From Ceratorhiza oryzae-sativae (taxonomy: Eukaryota; Basidiomycota; Agaricomycetes; Cantharellales; Ceratobasidiaceae): a DNA stretch of 64,000 nt. Positions 46,989 to 58,137 of this stretch are shown here, piece after piece. Under the pieces are notes generated by a model. The model ran no database searches and was not told where the DNA came from. It was given only the letters and a program-made list of their open reading frames with translations. The translations under genes and the position numbers were made by a program. The stretch lies in contig JARWMV010000250.1 of assembly GCA_030998015.1 (NCBI GenBank), positions 1-64,000 on the forward strand. Direction: 5' to 3'. Each line of letters begins with the position of its first letter. The stretch's first letter is position 1.

Positions 46989-49055
46989 ATGGCATCACCA
47001 ACCCCTGCCCCTGCTTGGGTGTCGTGACCCTCTGGAGGCTCCCTTGTGGAGCACTTAAGTAGTGGCTGCGTTGATGGTTTGGTGCTATGCAGTATGTATT
47101 GAGTGTTCTAGTTACAGTGTTTGCTATGGTCTATGGTGGTTGACAAGATAAAGCAAGCTGAGGCATCCAGTCTTGCTTTATCCTCCTAATATATACCTGT
47201 GGCTGCGGTGGCTGCAGATGTATTATCTAAGCACACTCCGCAGCAGGTGTAGGTTATGTACAGTACTATGGGTTAGGTAATTGTTTGTCTTAAGTTTGTG
47301 CGGCTCCGAATCTTATAGAGCTGTGCGAGGTCCAAGGGGTAGGCGCTGAGGTCACGTGATCCTGCTGTAAGCGCCGAGATCACGTGACAACTCGCTCCTT
47401 GCTCCAAGTAACAATGGAGAGAAATGCTGGAGCGAGTTCAGGGTAACCACTGTAAGCACTGAGGTCACCTGATCCTGCCGTAAGCGCCGAGATCACGTGA
47501 CAACTCGCTCCTCGCTCCAAGTAACAATGGAGAGAAATGCTGGAGCAAGTTCAGGGTAACCACCGTAAGTGCCGGCTAAGCACCAAGGTCACGTGACCTT
47601 GTTTTATGGCTTGTTCCACTTAGGAACAATGCCATAAATCTGTAGAAATATTTGGTTGTTTTGTTATGTCCGTTTGACGGGTCATAACATTGGGCAAATA
47701 TGTCTGACAGAGATAAGGTCATTTATATGCTTCAATCAATGGATGAACTGCAAGAGCAAACCAACAATCTCCAAAATGATATTGGAGATGTTGAACACAA
47801 TAATAAAACCTACACAGACTAACTTGAGGCCAAACTTACCACCAATCAGACAAAAATAGATGCGGATGTGGCTGGACTAGCCACCAACATCAACAACCTA
47901 GTGGGGATGTTAGCCATTCTCCAAACCACTATCATGCACATTGAAGCGCAAATCAACACCTCCACAGGTGGTTCAGGTACTGCTCAAGTACTAGCTCCCT
48001 CTAGTGCAGCCCAACCACAACCAACAGCACCTGCTCCCTCTAGCGGGTCAACTGCAAAAGTTAAGATGGCCACCCCTCAAAAATTTGATGGCACAAAACA
48101 TGAAGACACCATCTCATTCAGAATCACATGTGCCTGATACATCAATACAAACATGAGTGGGCATTCAGCTGATCAAGTGGTCGCCTTCATCACCTCTTAT
48201 CTCAAAGGGTCTGTGGCTGAATGGGTCAACTCCTACAAGGAATTTGAAATCTTAATCCCTGGAACCGCAATCCCATGGCTTCATGATGCCAACCTGTTTT
48301 GGCAGGAATTCACCACCCGATATGGGGACTTGAACTGTACCAAAAATAACCATAACAAATGGCGGAAACTGAAACAATCCAAGGTGGTCCAAGACTACCT
48401 CACTCTGTTCAACCTATACTCGACTGGGCTCAACTACAACAATGCAGCTATGTGTGATCAGTTCTACGATGGTTTGTTGTCTGATGTAACAGACAGCATG
48501 GTAGCCCAAAATTATGATCCCTGCACAAAGACATTTGCTCAGCTCACACAGTGGGCCCTGGAAATTGACTGCCACCTCATTTCTTTCAGTAGCAAGAGGA
48601 CACCTCATGGGGGTAACAAGTCCAGCAGCAACAATGCCTCAACCAGTAGGCTGACAAATAACCCCCAAAGCACTCCCCAAAAGGAAAAATTCAAGAATGG
48701 GGAACAAGTATACAAGATGAAGGACGGCAGGGCTGTAAAAGGTCAAATTGTAGCCATCAGGCCCAACGCAAAGGGCTTCATGGTTCCAACTGTCTGCTAC
48801 GATGGCAGTAATGCCAACATACAAGAATCCTTCAAGGACATTAAGAAGGATAATCATCCACTGGTGGCCCCCAAGGCAAAGGATCCAGACGCAATGGATC
48901 TGGACAGTGCAGGAAAAGGGAAGGGGACAAACACCTGCTATAACTGTGGAGGGCGCAGCCACATTGCCGCCAAATGCCCCTCAACCAAAATGTCAGGATA
49001 CAAGGCAGTGGTTGAGGACGTAGAAACAACCAACAATGAGTTGGTAAAAGAATGA
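46989..49055 (+). pseudogene. Element A: Gag, interrupted by a solo LTR and two stops
   Basis: ATG 46989 opens the same Gag as in element B, but the frame is broken after the AWV codons by the 660-bp LTR at 47030-47689. It resumes at 47695, with stops TAA 47820-47822 and TGA 48135-48137; the second replaces CGA seen in B. The nucleocapsid CCHC knuckle CYNCGGRSHIAAKC is preserved near 48937-48978. Confidence 0.85.
47030..47689 (-). mobile_element. Solo LTR (660 bp) of the F family, TSD TTGGG
   Basis: TTGGG at 47025-47029 is repeated at 47690-47694, and the interrupted Gag continues directly afterwards. Ends are TGTCGTGACCC and GGGTCATAACA. The sequence is the reverse complement of the LTR at 53810-55291, so it is minus relative to F. 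It contains two tandem units of about 115 bp (47345-47575), each with TCACGTGA boxes. CpG is largely retained. Confidence 0.9.
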
Positions 49056-52000
49056 GCTCAAACTGTGCCAGGGGGGTGGTCTTGGGTGCTATGTTACAAA
49101 ATGCACATAATAAAAATAAAAATATGGAAATGGAATGTATGTAGTTAGGAAACCAATCACAACTACAATTTTTCTTTCATGCATTCCCTCTGCGCATAAC
49201 CCCTGAACACAAGTCTGCATATAACACGAAAAAATTCAATGGATGAGCCATGATTGACTCAGGGGCCATGTCAGTATTTATACATGAAGATTTGGTTAAA
49301 CAATACCATATTCCTACTGTTGCCCTAAAAACACCCAAGAAACTGAGGGTAATCAATGGAAGGGAGATAGACTCTGGGTCTGTGACCCATTACTGCACCT
49401 TTGAGTTGTGCATTCAAGAGCACCAAGAGATCCTCAGTGCTTACATTGTGAATGTTGGCAAAAATGACCTAGTCCTGGGCAAGTTGTGGCTCAAATTCCA
49501 TAACCCAGACATTGATTGGGATGGAAAGGATATGAAGTTCAACTTGCCAATATGCTTGAAGCACTGCATTACAAGACCCCTACATGTGCAAGCAAATGAA
49601 CCCAAGGAGCTCCAGCTGGACTCTTCAGATTTGCTCCCAGCAAAATATAGGGAGTTCAAGAAAATATTTGCTGAAGAAGATGATGTCCAACCACTACCAC
49701 CCTATAGGAAGTGGGACATGGAGATAGACCTAAAACCAGGTGCTGAGCCAAGGCATGGCCCCATATATAGTGTGGGTGTCAAAGAAGATGCAGAACTGTG
49801 CAAAACCCTAGACCACCAATTGAAAGCAGGTCATATTAGACCCTCAAGGTCACCAATGGCTTCCCCAGTTATATTTGTTAAAAAGAAAAATGGGAAGCTG
49901 CATATGTGCATCAACTACTGGCAGCTAAACGAAATGACCATCTCCAATGTGTACCCACTCCCACACATCAATGATATTGTGGAGACCCTATGTGGAGCAA
50001 AGATATTTGCCAAGTTTGACCTAAAGTGGGGCTTCAACCTCATACAAATTCAGGAAGGGGATGAATGGAAAGCTGCTTTTAAGACCAAATATGGGCTGTA
50101 CGAGCCCTTAGTCATGCAATTTGGCCAAAAGAATGCACCGGGAACTTTCATGGCTATGATCTGGGAAGAGTTCCAAGACATTGAGGGCATTTATGTTGTA
50201 ATCTATATGGACGATATATTAGTGTTCTCCAAAAACCAAGAAGAACATGACAAACATGTCAAAGAGATCTTGCGTTGTCTCCAAAAGGCTGGCTTATACT
50301 GTGCTTTGGAGAAGTGCATTGTTGATGTCACCAAAGTTGATTACCTGGGAATAGTAGTGACTCCCCAGGGAATTAAAGTAGACCCAGCCAAGGTTGAAAA
50401 GGCTGTTGAATGGCCAACCCCTACAAACCCAACCAAAGTCCTGGAAGGGTTGGGGTTTGCAAACTGGTTAAGGCACTTCATAAAAGACTTCTCAAAAATC
50501 ACAAAATGTCTTTATGAACTCATCAAGAAGGACACAAAGTGGGAATGAACAGAAGAAAGGGATCAGGTGTGGAACCTGCTGAAGCAGAAATTGAAAGAAG
50601 CCCCCCTCCTAATTCAGCCAGAACCCAGCAAACCATTCATTTTGGAAACAGACACCTCAGGCTATGCCACAGGTGCTGTATTATTGCAATATGGGGAAGT
50701 TGGAATGCTTCACCCAATCTCCTACTATTCCAAAGCAATGGTTCCAGCAGAAAGAAACTATGATATTTACAACAAGGAAATGCTGGCAATTATAAAAGCC
50801 CTCAAACACTGGTGTCACTTACTAGAAGGGGCTGAACACCCAATAAACATTGTTTGTGACCACAAGAATCTGGAATATTGGAAGACAAACCAGCCACTGA
50901 ATGGCCAAGTTACACAATGGCATGAGTTCCTGTCCAGGTTTGAATTCAAGATTCTATACATTGAAGGGGCAAAGAATGGCCAGGCGGACATACTCTCTAG
51001 GCTGTCAAGGCACATCCCTAAAGAGGGGGGTGAGAGCCAAGCTCTGCTTGCACAAAACCAATTTTTGGAATTAAAATCTCTGTGGTTACAAGCAATCACA
51101 CCAGACCATGACCTGGAACAACTCATTAGGGACACTATCCCAGGGGATGAGCACCTGTCAAAAGTACTAAAAGCCCTAGACGACAATGAAAAAGTCAAAA
51201 ACTGGGAATGGGATGAAGGACTTTTATGATACAAGGGCTGAATCTATGTCCCAAATAACAAAGAACTTCGCAAGCTGATCATTGAAAGCTGTCATGACAA
51301 CCCAGCTGCAGGACACCCAGGACAGTTCAGAACACATGAACTGTTAAACCACAAATATACATGGTCATCAATGAAAAAATCAGTCAACAAATATGTCACA
51401 CATTGCAAATCCTGTATTAGGAACAAGCACAACAACCAGGTCCCCCCAAGGCTTCTAAACCCAATACCAGCACTGGAAAAACCTTGGGTGGAAATTACCT
51501 ATGATCTGATCACCGGGCTACCCCTTTCAGAAGGGTTCAATGCTATATTTACAGTTGTGGACCGCCTGACAAAAATGGTCCACTTTATTCCATGTCAGTC
51601 AGAGGCCAGTGCCACAGATTGGGCAAACTTGTTCTTAACCTATGTATGGAAACTCCATGGGTTACCACAAAAAAACATCTCAGACCCTGGTCCCAACTTT
51701 GCATCCAAATTCTTAAGGCACCTGTACAAACAGCTCAATATAAAACCATCCTACTCCACAGCATACTCCCCCCAAACAGATGGCCAGTCTGAAAGGGCTA
51801 ACCAAGTAGTAGAAGGATACCTGAGACACTACATATCAGATTGGCAGGACAACTGGGTCTCACTCTTACCTCTGGCTGAATTTGCCTACAACAATGGTGT
51901 CAATGCCTCAACTGGCAAATCACTGTTCTTTGCAAACTACAGTTTCCATCCAAGACTGGCAGTTGGGGACAAGGAGGAACAAGAATTCCCCTTAGCAGAC

Positions 52001-52582
52001 AATCATGCAGAATGGCTTCAAAAGGGCCATGACAAACTCAAGGCTGCTCTGGAATTAGCAAACCAGAGGACCAAAGAATACTATGATCAGAAGCATTGGA
52101 CCCCAGAAGCCATCAAGGTGGGAGACAAAGTCTGGCTCAATACCAAGAACATATGCACACAACAGGCCTCCAGGAAACTGGCCCACAAGAGAATTGGACC
52201 ATTCAAGGTGGTAGCACAACATGGCATTCATGCCTTCAAACTGGACTTGCCAGTAACCATGAAAATACACCCAGTATTTCATGTCTTGCTCCTGACCAAA
52301 CATAAAGATGACCCCTATGGATGTCAAGCTCCCCCACCTCCACCTGTGGTAACTACAGAAGGAGAACAAGAATTTGAGATAGAGCAGATCAAAAAGTCAC
52401 AATACAACAAAAGGTCTAACACCTTCAAATACTATGTCAAATGGCTTGGCTATGATGAGCGACAATGGCTAACTTATGATGACCTGGTGAATGCACCAGA
52501 ACTCATTGCTGACTATGTCAAGTCACATCCAAAGGCACCCCAGGACCCCTGTGCCTTGAAGGGGGGAAGTGTCACAAACTGA
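49056..52582 (+). pseudogene. Element A: Pol polyprotein with four in-frame stops
   Basis: The frame is -1 relative to Gag. Protease has IDSGAMSVF (49250 on). RT has VYMDDILVFS-type residues ([13 protein letters not shown] near 50195-50235). RNase H has ETDTSGYATGAVLL and DHKNLEYW. Integrase has a HHCC finger (THCKSCIRNKH), the core YDLITGLP, SDPGPNFASKFLRHL and TDGQSERANQ. The chromodomain is near 52370-52530 (FKYYVKWLGYDERQWL). Stops lie at 49244-49246, 50546-50548 (both Trp to TGA), 51227-51229 (Arg CGA to TGA) and 51239-51241. The second catalytic integrase motif keeps its Asp, but many Arg and Glu codons have become Trp, Gln, Cys or Lys through CpG loss. Confidence 0.85.
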
Positions 52583-52945
52583 CACACATATATCCACTCT
52601 ACAATATTTTCTCAATTTATTACATTTTATGAGACCATCTTCAAAACATACCTGCCTTTTATGGTATATCTGTGTCATGTGATTCAGGGGATGTTCCGGA
52701 CCAATAACCAAGATGTATTTCAACTCTGATGTGAAATTCCACAGCTCTGCAGTCGCTTCTACTGCTTCTATCTCTTATCAGCCATGACTCACTGTACGGA
52801 CTTGTTTGTTATGATGTGGCTTGTACTATGTATATAAACTGGGTCAAGTTTGCAGAGGACTCCTCAAGAACTTGACCTCTTGTCAAATACAAGTTCTTTT
52901 CCTTTCTTACTATTTTCCTTGTCACCTGACTTGTCATTGTCGACA
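52558..52945 (+). repeat. Element A polypurine tract and 3' LTR
   Basis: GAAGGGGGGAAG (52558-52569) abuts the 376-bp 3' LTR (52570-52945). Against the 5' LTR, differences are almost all CA/TG or CG-type transitions, for example TGTCATGAAC against TGTCACAAAC, which both derive from a CG. Confidence 0.85.
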
Positions 52946-52950
52946 CTTGT

Positions 52951-53809
52951 TGTGGTCTGGGCAAATCATAACAGGGAACCTTTGAAGTCTTTCTTTGAGT
53001 CCATCCATAGCTGCCTGTTCCTTTTCAGTCCATTGCCATTTAGAGTCCTTTTTTAGCAGCTCATATAGAGGCCTGGCTACATGTGCAAAGTTTGGGATAA
53101 AGCACCTATAGAGGTTGATGAAGCCTAAGAATTCTTGAACACCTTTAAAATTTTTAGGAGGTGACCAGTTGACTGCTTCTGTAACTTTTGTTGGGTCTGC
53201 TTCTACACCTTTGTCACTAATGATGAGGCCCACCCAGTTAAGGTGTGTCTGGTTGAATTTGCATTTTTTGAGCTTGGCAATGATTCCATGATCCTTGAGT
53301 TGTTGTAGTACTTCTCACACCTTCTCCTCCTGACTTTCACTCTTCTTTGAGAAGACTAGGATATCATCAACATAGACAAGAACTGATACCCCAATGAGAT
53401 CTCTGAAAACCTCATTCATCCTACATTGGAAAGCAGATGGGGCATTCTTTAGGCCAACAGGCATGACTAGCCACTCAAACATCCCATACTGGGTTTTGAA
53501 TGCTGTTTTCCATTCTTGGCATTAAGCTACCTGTTGTTGCCAGAACCCTTGGGCCAAAGAAATAGAAGTTAGGCAGTCAATGTTCTTCAAGGAACTTGTG
53601 GCATTGACAATATTTGGCACACCAGTAGCATCAAACACTGTGATGGAGTTAGGATAGCAATAATCACAGCACATCCTCAGGCTACCATCTTTTTTAGGCA
53701 CAGACAAGGTGGGTACTGCTACAGGGGATTTGGATGCCCTAATTAGGCCTGATTTCAGCAAGGAAGCTAGGGTTTCCCTCAAACACTTTTCTTCTTTCTG
53801 GGAGGTTTT
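52951..53809 (-). pseudogene. Element C: reverse transcriptase fragment
   Basis: Minus strand, reading from 53782: KSPVAVPTLSVPKKDGSLRMCCDY, then INC-like LTSISLAQGFWQQQ. Further down are the Y-V-D-D-like region near 53370 ([15 protein letters not shown] in a shifted frame), then the thumb (GVQEFLGFINLYRCFIPNFAHVARPLYELLKKDSKWQW). It ends at PDHNK where element A is inserted. Frameshifts and stops are present. The N-terminal part is lost to the insertion of element F at 53810. Confidence 0.75.
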
Positions 53810-55291
53810 TTTTATGACCTGTCAAACGGACATAACAGAGCAACCAAATATTTTTACAGATTTATGGCATTTTTCCTAAGCAGAACAAGCCATAAACAAG
53901 GTCACATGATCTTGGCACTTAACTGGTGCTTATGGTGGTTACCCTGAACTTGCTCCAGCATTTCTCTCCCTTGTTACTTGGAGCAAGGAGCAAGTTGTCA
54001 CATGATCTTGGCGCTTACAGCAGGATCACGTGACCTCAGCACTTATGGTGCTTACCCTGAACTCACTCCAGCATTTCTCTCCATTGTTACTTGGAGCAAG
54101 GAGTAAGTTGTCACATGATCTCAGCACTTACAGCAGGATCACATGACCTCAGGACTTATGGTGGTTACCCTGAACTTGCTCCAGCATTTCTCTCCATTGT
54201 TACTTGGAGTGAGGAGCTAGGGCTCTGTGACAAATGCAAATTTGAAAACATGTTTGACGCAAACAATTATAAACACTGTTTTCAAACAGTAACTCACCAT
54301 TTGAAACTGGTCACTCTTGAAAGCTGCACATGGCATGCAGCCATTAGTCAGCATCATGCCATTGTGGCAGAGACAACCGCATTCATACTTACATTTTGCC
54401 ACCACCTATTCCCCAGCCTCTATCAACAGCAATGCCAGTACCAAGCAGTCAGGGCTCACCAAGCCAAGTGCCAATTGACCCCTGTCTCCTGGAACTTTTG
54501 TGTGACCTCTGTACTTTGCCGGCTTTAAACTTGAGAAGCATGATATAGAGCACTATGGGTCAGCACAGAGTGCTCTGGATTATAAGCTTTAGCTTATCTT
54601 TGGTTCTTGAGTTGAAGGTTGTTTGATTGAATTCCAGGGTTGTGGGCAGTCGCTTGAAGCAATTGTACATAAATTTTCAAAATACATAGACAGGGAGGAG
54701 GGCAAGAATAGGACTTGAGGGTGGTGGGTGAAAGAACTGGCGGTTGCAGCCAGTTCAATCTCACACTCATGTAATTCTTTAAAGATTTATCAAATGGATT
54801 ACCAGTCACAGGCTATCATCATTGAAAACAGTTTCAAACTGTTTTTATGTGTTTGTCACAACATGAGTTTTTGGTTTGAAATGTGAAAACTGTTTGTCAC
54901 AGAGCCCTATGAGGAGGAAGTTGTCACATGATCTCAGTGCTTATGGCAGGATCACGTGACCTCAGCGCCTACCCCTCAGACCTTGTGCAGCTCTATATGA
55001 TTTGGAGCTGCACAAACTTAAGATAAACAATTACCTAAACCATAGTACAGTATATAACCTGCACCTACTGCAGACTGTGCTTAGATAACACATCCACAGC
55101 CACCACAGCCACAGGCATATATAAGAAGGATAAAGCAAGACTGGACACCTCAGCTTACTTTATCTTGTCAACCACCATAGACCATAGCAAACACTGTAAC
55201 TAGAACACTCAATACATACTGCATAGCACCAAACCATCAACACAGCCACTACTTAAGTGCTTTGCAAGGAAGCATCCAAAGGGTCACAACA
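53810..55291 (+). mobile_element. Element F: 5' LTR with internal tandem repeats and a nested MITE
   Basis: The sequence starts TTTTATGACCTG (mutated TGTTATGACC) and ends GGGTCACAACA, inverse to the solo LTR at 47030-47689. It has three to four units of about 115 bp containing CACGTG-derived boxes, now mostly CACATG. A 688-bp MITE (54220-54907) is inserted in it. Without the MITE the LTR is about 790 bp. Gag of F follows directly. The left boundary and target duplication could not be confirmed. Confidence 0.65.
54220..54907. mobile_element. 688-bp MITE with TA target duplication
   Basis: GGGCTCTGTGACAAA at 54220 is exactly inverted at the right end (TTTGTCACAGAGCCC, ending 54907). TA dinucleotides flank both ends (54218-54219, 54908-54909), as for Tc1/mariner-type elements. 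No transposase is encoded; subterminal TTTGAAAAC/GTTTTCAAA words recur. Confidence 0.85.
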
Positions 55292-55411
55292 TTATAAAGC
55301 AAGCTCTTAACTTAACTAGTGGTGAACATAAGTATACTACACAGATACTAAGGGCTGAGTACACAAGAAACCAGCTAACTCCTGTGATACATAAGAGAAC
55401 ACAAAGAAACT

Positions 55412-55632
55412 ATGTCACAGAGACCACAAACTTGATCTCAAAGCAGAGTGGCAAATAGTAGACCACAATCACCCAAACCCATTACTCCTGCAGAGGCTGA
55501 AGGTAACCCAGACGAGACCCTCCAAGGAATGCCAGGGGGGTTGCCACAAAACCCACAACCAGTGGCTGAACCTAACCCCACTTGGGCCCCCATCCTGGGA
55601 GGGCAAATAGGGTGAATACCGCTCTGCAGCCC
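55412..55632 (+). pseudogene. Element F: Gag N-terminal part, interrupted by solo LTR D2
   Basis: ATG 55412 opens a frame with SRPQSPKPITPAEAEGN-like and PNPTWAPILGGQIG residues, a typical Gag start of this retroelement group. TGA codons after MSQRPQT and after GGQIG look like CGA to TGA changes. The frame continues on the far side of D2 at 63891. Confidence 0.6.
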
Positions 55633-56476
55633 TGTTACGGGTCAGGGTACACTTGAATATCTAGAGCTTAAGCAAATGTAGATATGTTAGTATACACTTA
55701 TCATACTCAATACTTCTTAGACTAGAGTAAGAAGGCTCAAAGTAGTTGCAATGCGATCAAGTAACACTCAAGGTAGTCTTAATCTTTCACAGTGTAAACT
55801 GACTAATTTATAGGTATAAAGAGCAAGACTACTATGGTCAGGTTCCCTTAGATATCTTAAATGTAGTTCAGCCCTAGTCGCTTGGACTAACTGATACTAA
55901 TCTTAATACTAGACTTAAGCAATAGCTTATAGGATAGATGGTGGGCTGCCTAATGTGTGTACTTCCTCAGCTACAGGTACTTAGATTTCCTCTAATAGCT
56001 GGTACTTAATGTCATGCTCAATCAGGCAATATTGTATCCTTATATATCTCTGTATATAAGATACAATGAATCAGACAGTATATAACTAATATGGTACTGT
56101 ATTCCTCAGTACTAGTTATATAAGAAATCACACACAGACAAGAGAAAATAGAAAGAGAAAAGAAACCAATAACTGGTCTGGGTTGAGTAGAGGAGTGAAG
56201 GAAGGTGGTCTGGAAGGGCCTCAGAGGAGGTCCTTTTATACCCTGAGGAGGGCATTCCAGAGCCAAATAGATACATGCATGCCAGTGCGATCATCAAAAG
56301 AGGGTACTGCTATACTTGGGGTACACCCTAGCCCAGTATAGGATAAAAGAGTAAAGACAGGGTGTGGATCAAAGGCATTGATGCATCTGAGACCTGCTAT
56401 TGGCTTGTAGATCATATTATCATAGTATATACATGTAATGAATGGAGGCTACATCTCAGTGAGTCATAAAGTGAGT

Positions 56477-56852
56477 TGTCATGAACTGACACGCATATAT
56501 CCACTCTATAATATTTTCTCGATTTACTACATTTTATGAGATCATCTTCAAAACATACTTGCCTTTTATGGTATATCTGTGTCATGTGACTCAGGGAATG
56601 TTCCAGACCAGTAACCGAGATGTATTTCAACTCCGATGTGAAATTCCGCAGTTCCGCAGTCACTTCTACTGCTTCCATCTCTTATCTGTCATGACTCACT
56701 GTACAGACTTGTTTGTTATGATGTGGCTCGTACTATGTATATAAACCAGGTCAAGTTTGCAGAGGACTCCTCAAGAACTTGACCTCTCATCGAATACAAG
56801 TTCTTTTATTTTCTTACTATTTTCCTCATTGCCTGACTTGTTGTCATCAACA
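56477..56852 (+). repeat. Element B 5' LTR with TATA box and predicted transcript start
   Basis: TATATAAA at 56738-56745 precedes TCAAGAACTTGACCT at 56771-56785, the predicted RNA start. U3 is therefore about 294 bp. Confidence 0.9.
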
Positions 56853-56854
56853 TC

Positions 56855-56869
56855 AGGTCAAGTTCTTGA
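56855..56869 (+). other. Element B self-complementary primer-binding site
   Basis: AGGTCAAGTTCTTGA, two bases after the LTR, is the exact complement of the predicted first 15 transcript bases (56771-56785). It is conserved in element A although the surrounding LTRs have diverged. Confidence 0.75.
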
Positions 56870-57173
56870 CAATCGTAAGTCTCAGTGTCGTCTGGGATAC
56901 TTCTGGAACGCCGTTGGCGTTGTCTCGAGATAACTCCCTGTTGCCTTCCCCAATCCCACTCCACCTATCCACAGCCACAAGATATCGTTGCCCTATACGC
57001 GCCTCTGCGAAACCTTGCATAGCCAGGTCCCTCACACATCGTAACAAGCTTTGGTTCTCTAATCTCTTTCATCAACAAGAGGTGGGGTCGCTCATTGCCC
57101 TTAAGTAGCTGAGCAACGGAGGTCACCTTCCTATTCCAATAGACTCGGGAAAGGGTCTATTTTTCCTTTTATC

Positions 57174-58114
57174 TTGCTCTTGCTCGAGTACGTCTCAGAC
57201 GGAACGCATGGCCCTCAAGTGGCACAACCTTTTACAGAAGATCAGCGCTGCTGTCTGTGTGGGTGGTTCGGACACCTATCGATCCACTGCTTCACCCTCA
57301 ACTTGGTCGAAAGTATCCTTGAAGAAGCTGGGCACATCGATTTCAACCGAGTAGTAATCATCAAAATCCGCCCCCAGAGAGTCGGACGTGCCCAACAAGC
57401 CTTCGTCACCAAGCCAGGTGCCCCTGAGTGCAAAATCTGCCGTTGGGCGAACAGAGCCACCTTCCCAGCGCACTGCCCTTATTGTCCTAAGAAGGACAAA
57501 TTCCTTTATTACTACACCATCCCCCGCAACCAGCTATAAGCTGGAGAACCTCAGCCAACAGCTTCTTCATCACCTGCTAAACACTATTGAAAATTTCCAA
57601 GACAGGTACCATTATTACCAAAATAAGTACAAAGAAACCTGTGAAAAACTTCACAAAGCCGAGGCCTGTTGCACATACTTAACCGAGCGTTTGCGTGAAC
57701 ACCAGGAGGACTACCTATCCCTCCTCCAAGACCATCTCAGACTAGAAGCTATAGTCTGAGAAACAATTGAACCCCACAAGTACGCCTTCCCTGTCTTCTC
57801 AATGCCGTCAGACCTCCCTCACCCCACCTTTCTAAGTGGCACAGGCTTGCCAATTCAGGAAGAAGCACCCCTTCCGGCAGCCCAAATCAATCCTCCCCAA
57901 GGAAGCACTCCTTTGGGATCAAACTAAACTAAGGAGGGTGGAGTGCCCATATCGTTGCCAAGACACCAAAAGTTGGGACTTGGACAATACTTGGTTGAGA
58001 TTCGCAGGAATCGGGAACTTCAAAATTTATAGACTTGTGAGGGGAACAGAAATCTTTTATTATCAAAACAATTCTCAATTCCCTGTACTTCCTTACCGTC
58101 TCTGTCGCCTTTAA
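57174..58114 (+). CDS. Element B: upstream ORF block (ORF0) with its own zinc knuckle
   Basis: Three overlapping frames precede Gag. Frame a (57174-57539, 121 aa) has the CCHC knuckle CCLCGWFGHLSIHC (C-x2-C-x4-H-x4-C) and a CKICRWANR..HCPYCPKK cluster. Frame b (about 57388-57759, a TGA, then to about 57927) is helical and Glu/Tyr-rich (NTIENFQDRYHYYQNKYKE). Frame c (57836-58114) is WDLDNTWLRF..YRLVRGTEIFYYQ and ends 24 bp before Gag. Since the protein-like signal passes from frame to frame, the blocks may be joined by splicing or frameshifting, or the ancestor was already broken. Ty3/gypsy elements normally have no such ORF. Confidence 0.6.
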
Positions 58115-58137
58115 AATCTACTCAAGTCCCTTTTGAA

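Larger units (their letters stand above)
43870..52950 (+). mobile_element. Element A: Ty3/gypsy chromovirus nested in element C
   Basis: The element spans 43875-52945 and is flanked by the 5-bp duplication CTTGT (43870-43874, 52946-52950). It splits the minus-strand pol of element C at the RT/RNase H boundary. LTRs are 43875-44250 and 52570-52945, both 376 bp. Order: LTR, self-priming PBS, upstream ORF block, Gag, Pol (protease, RT, RNase H, integrase, chromodomain), polypurine tract, LTR. It carries two further insertions (44449-45887 and 47030-47689). At least six in-frame stops and strong CpG loss show it is dead. Confidence 0.9.

Noticed and set aside
54091..54528. 145-aa plus-strand frame
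   Set aside because: It runs from the F-family LTR across the border of the nested 688-bp MITE, so it is a chance fusion.
55290..55411. tRNA-type primer-binding site for element F
   Set aside because: The bases after the LTR do not begin with TGG and no matching tRNA end could be named from the sequence.
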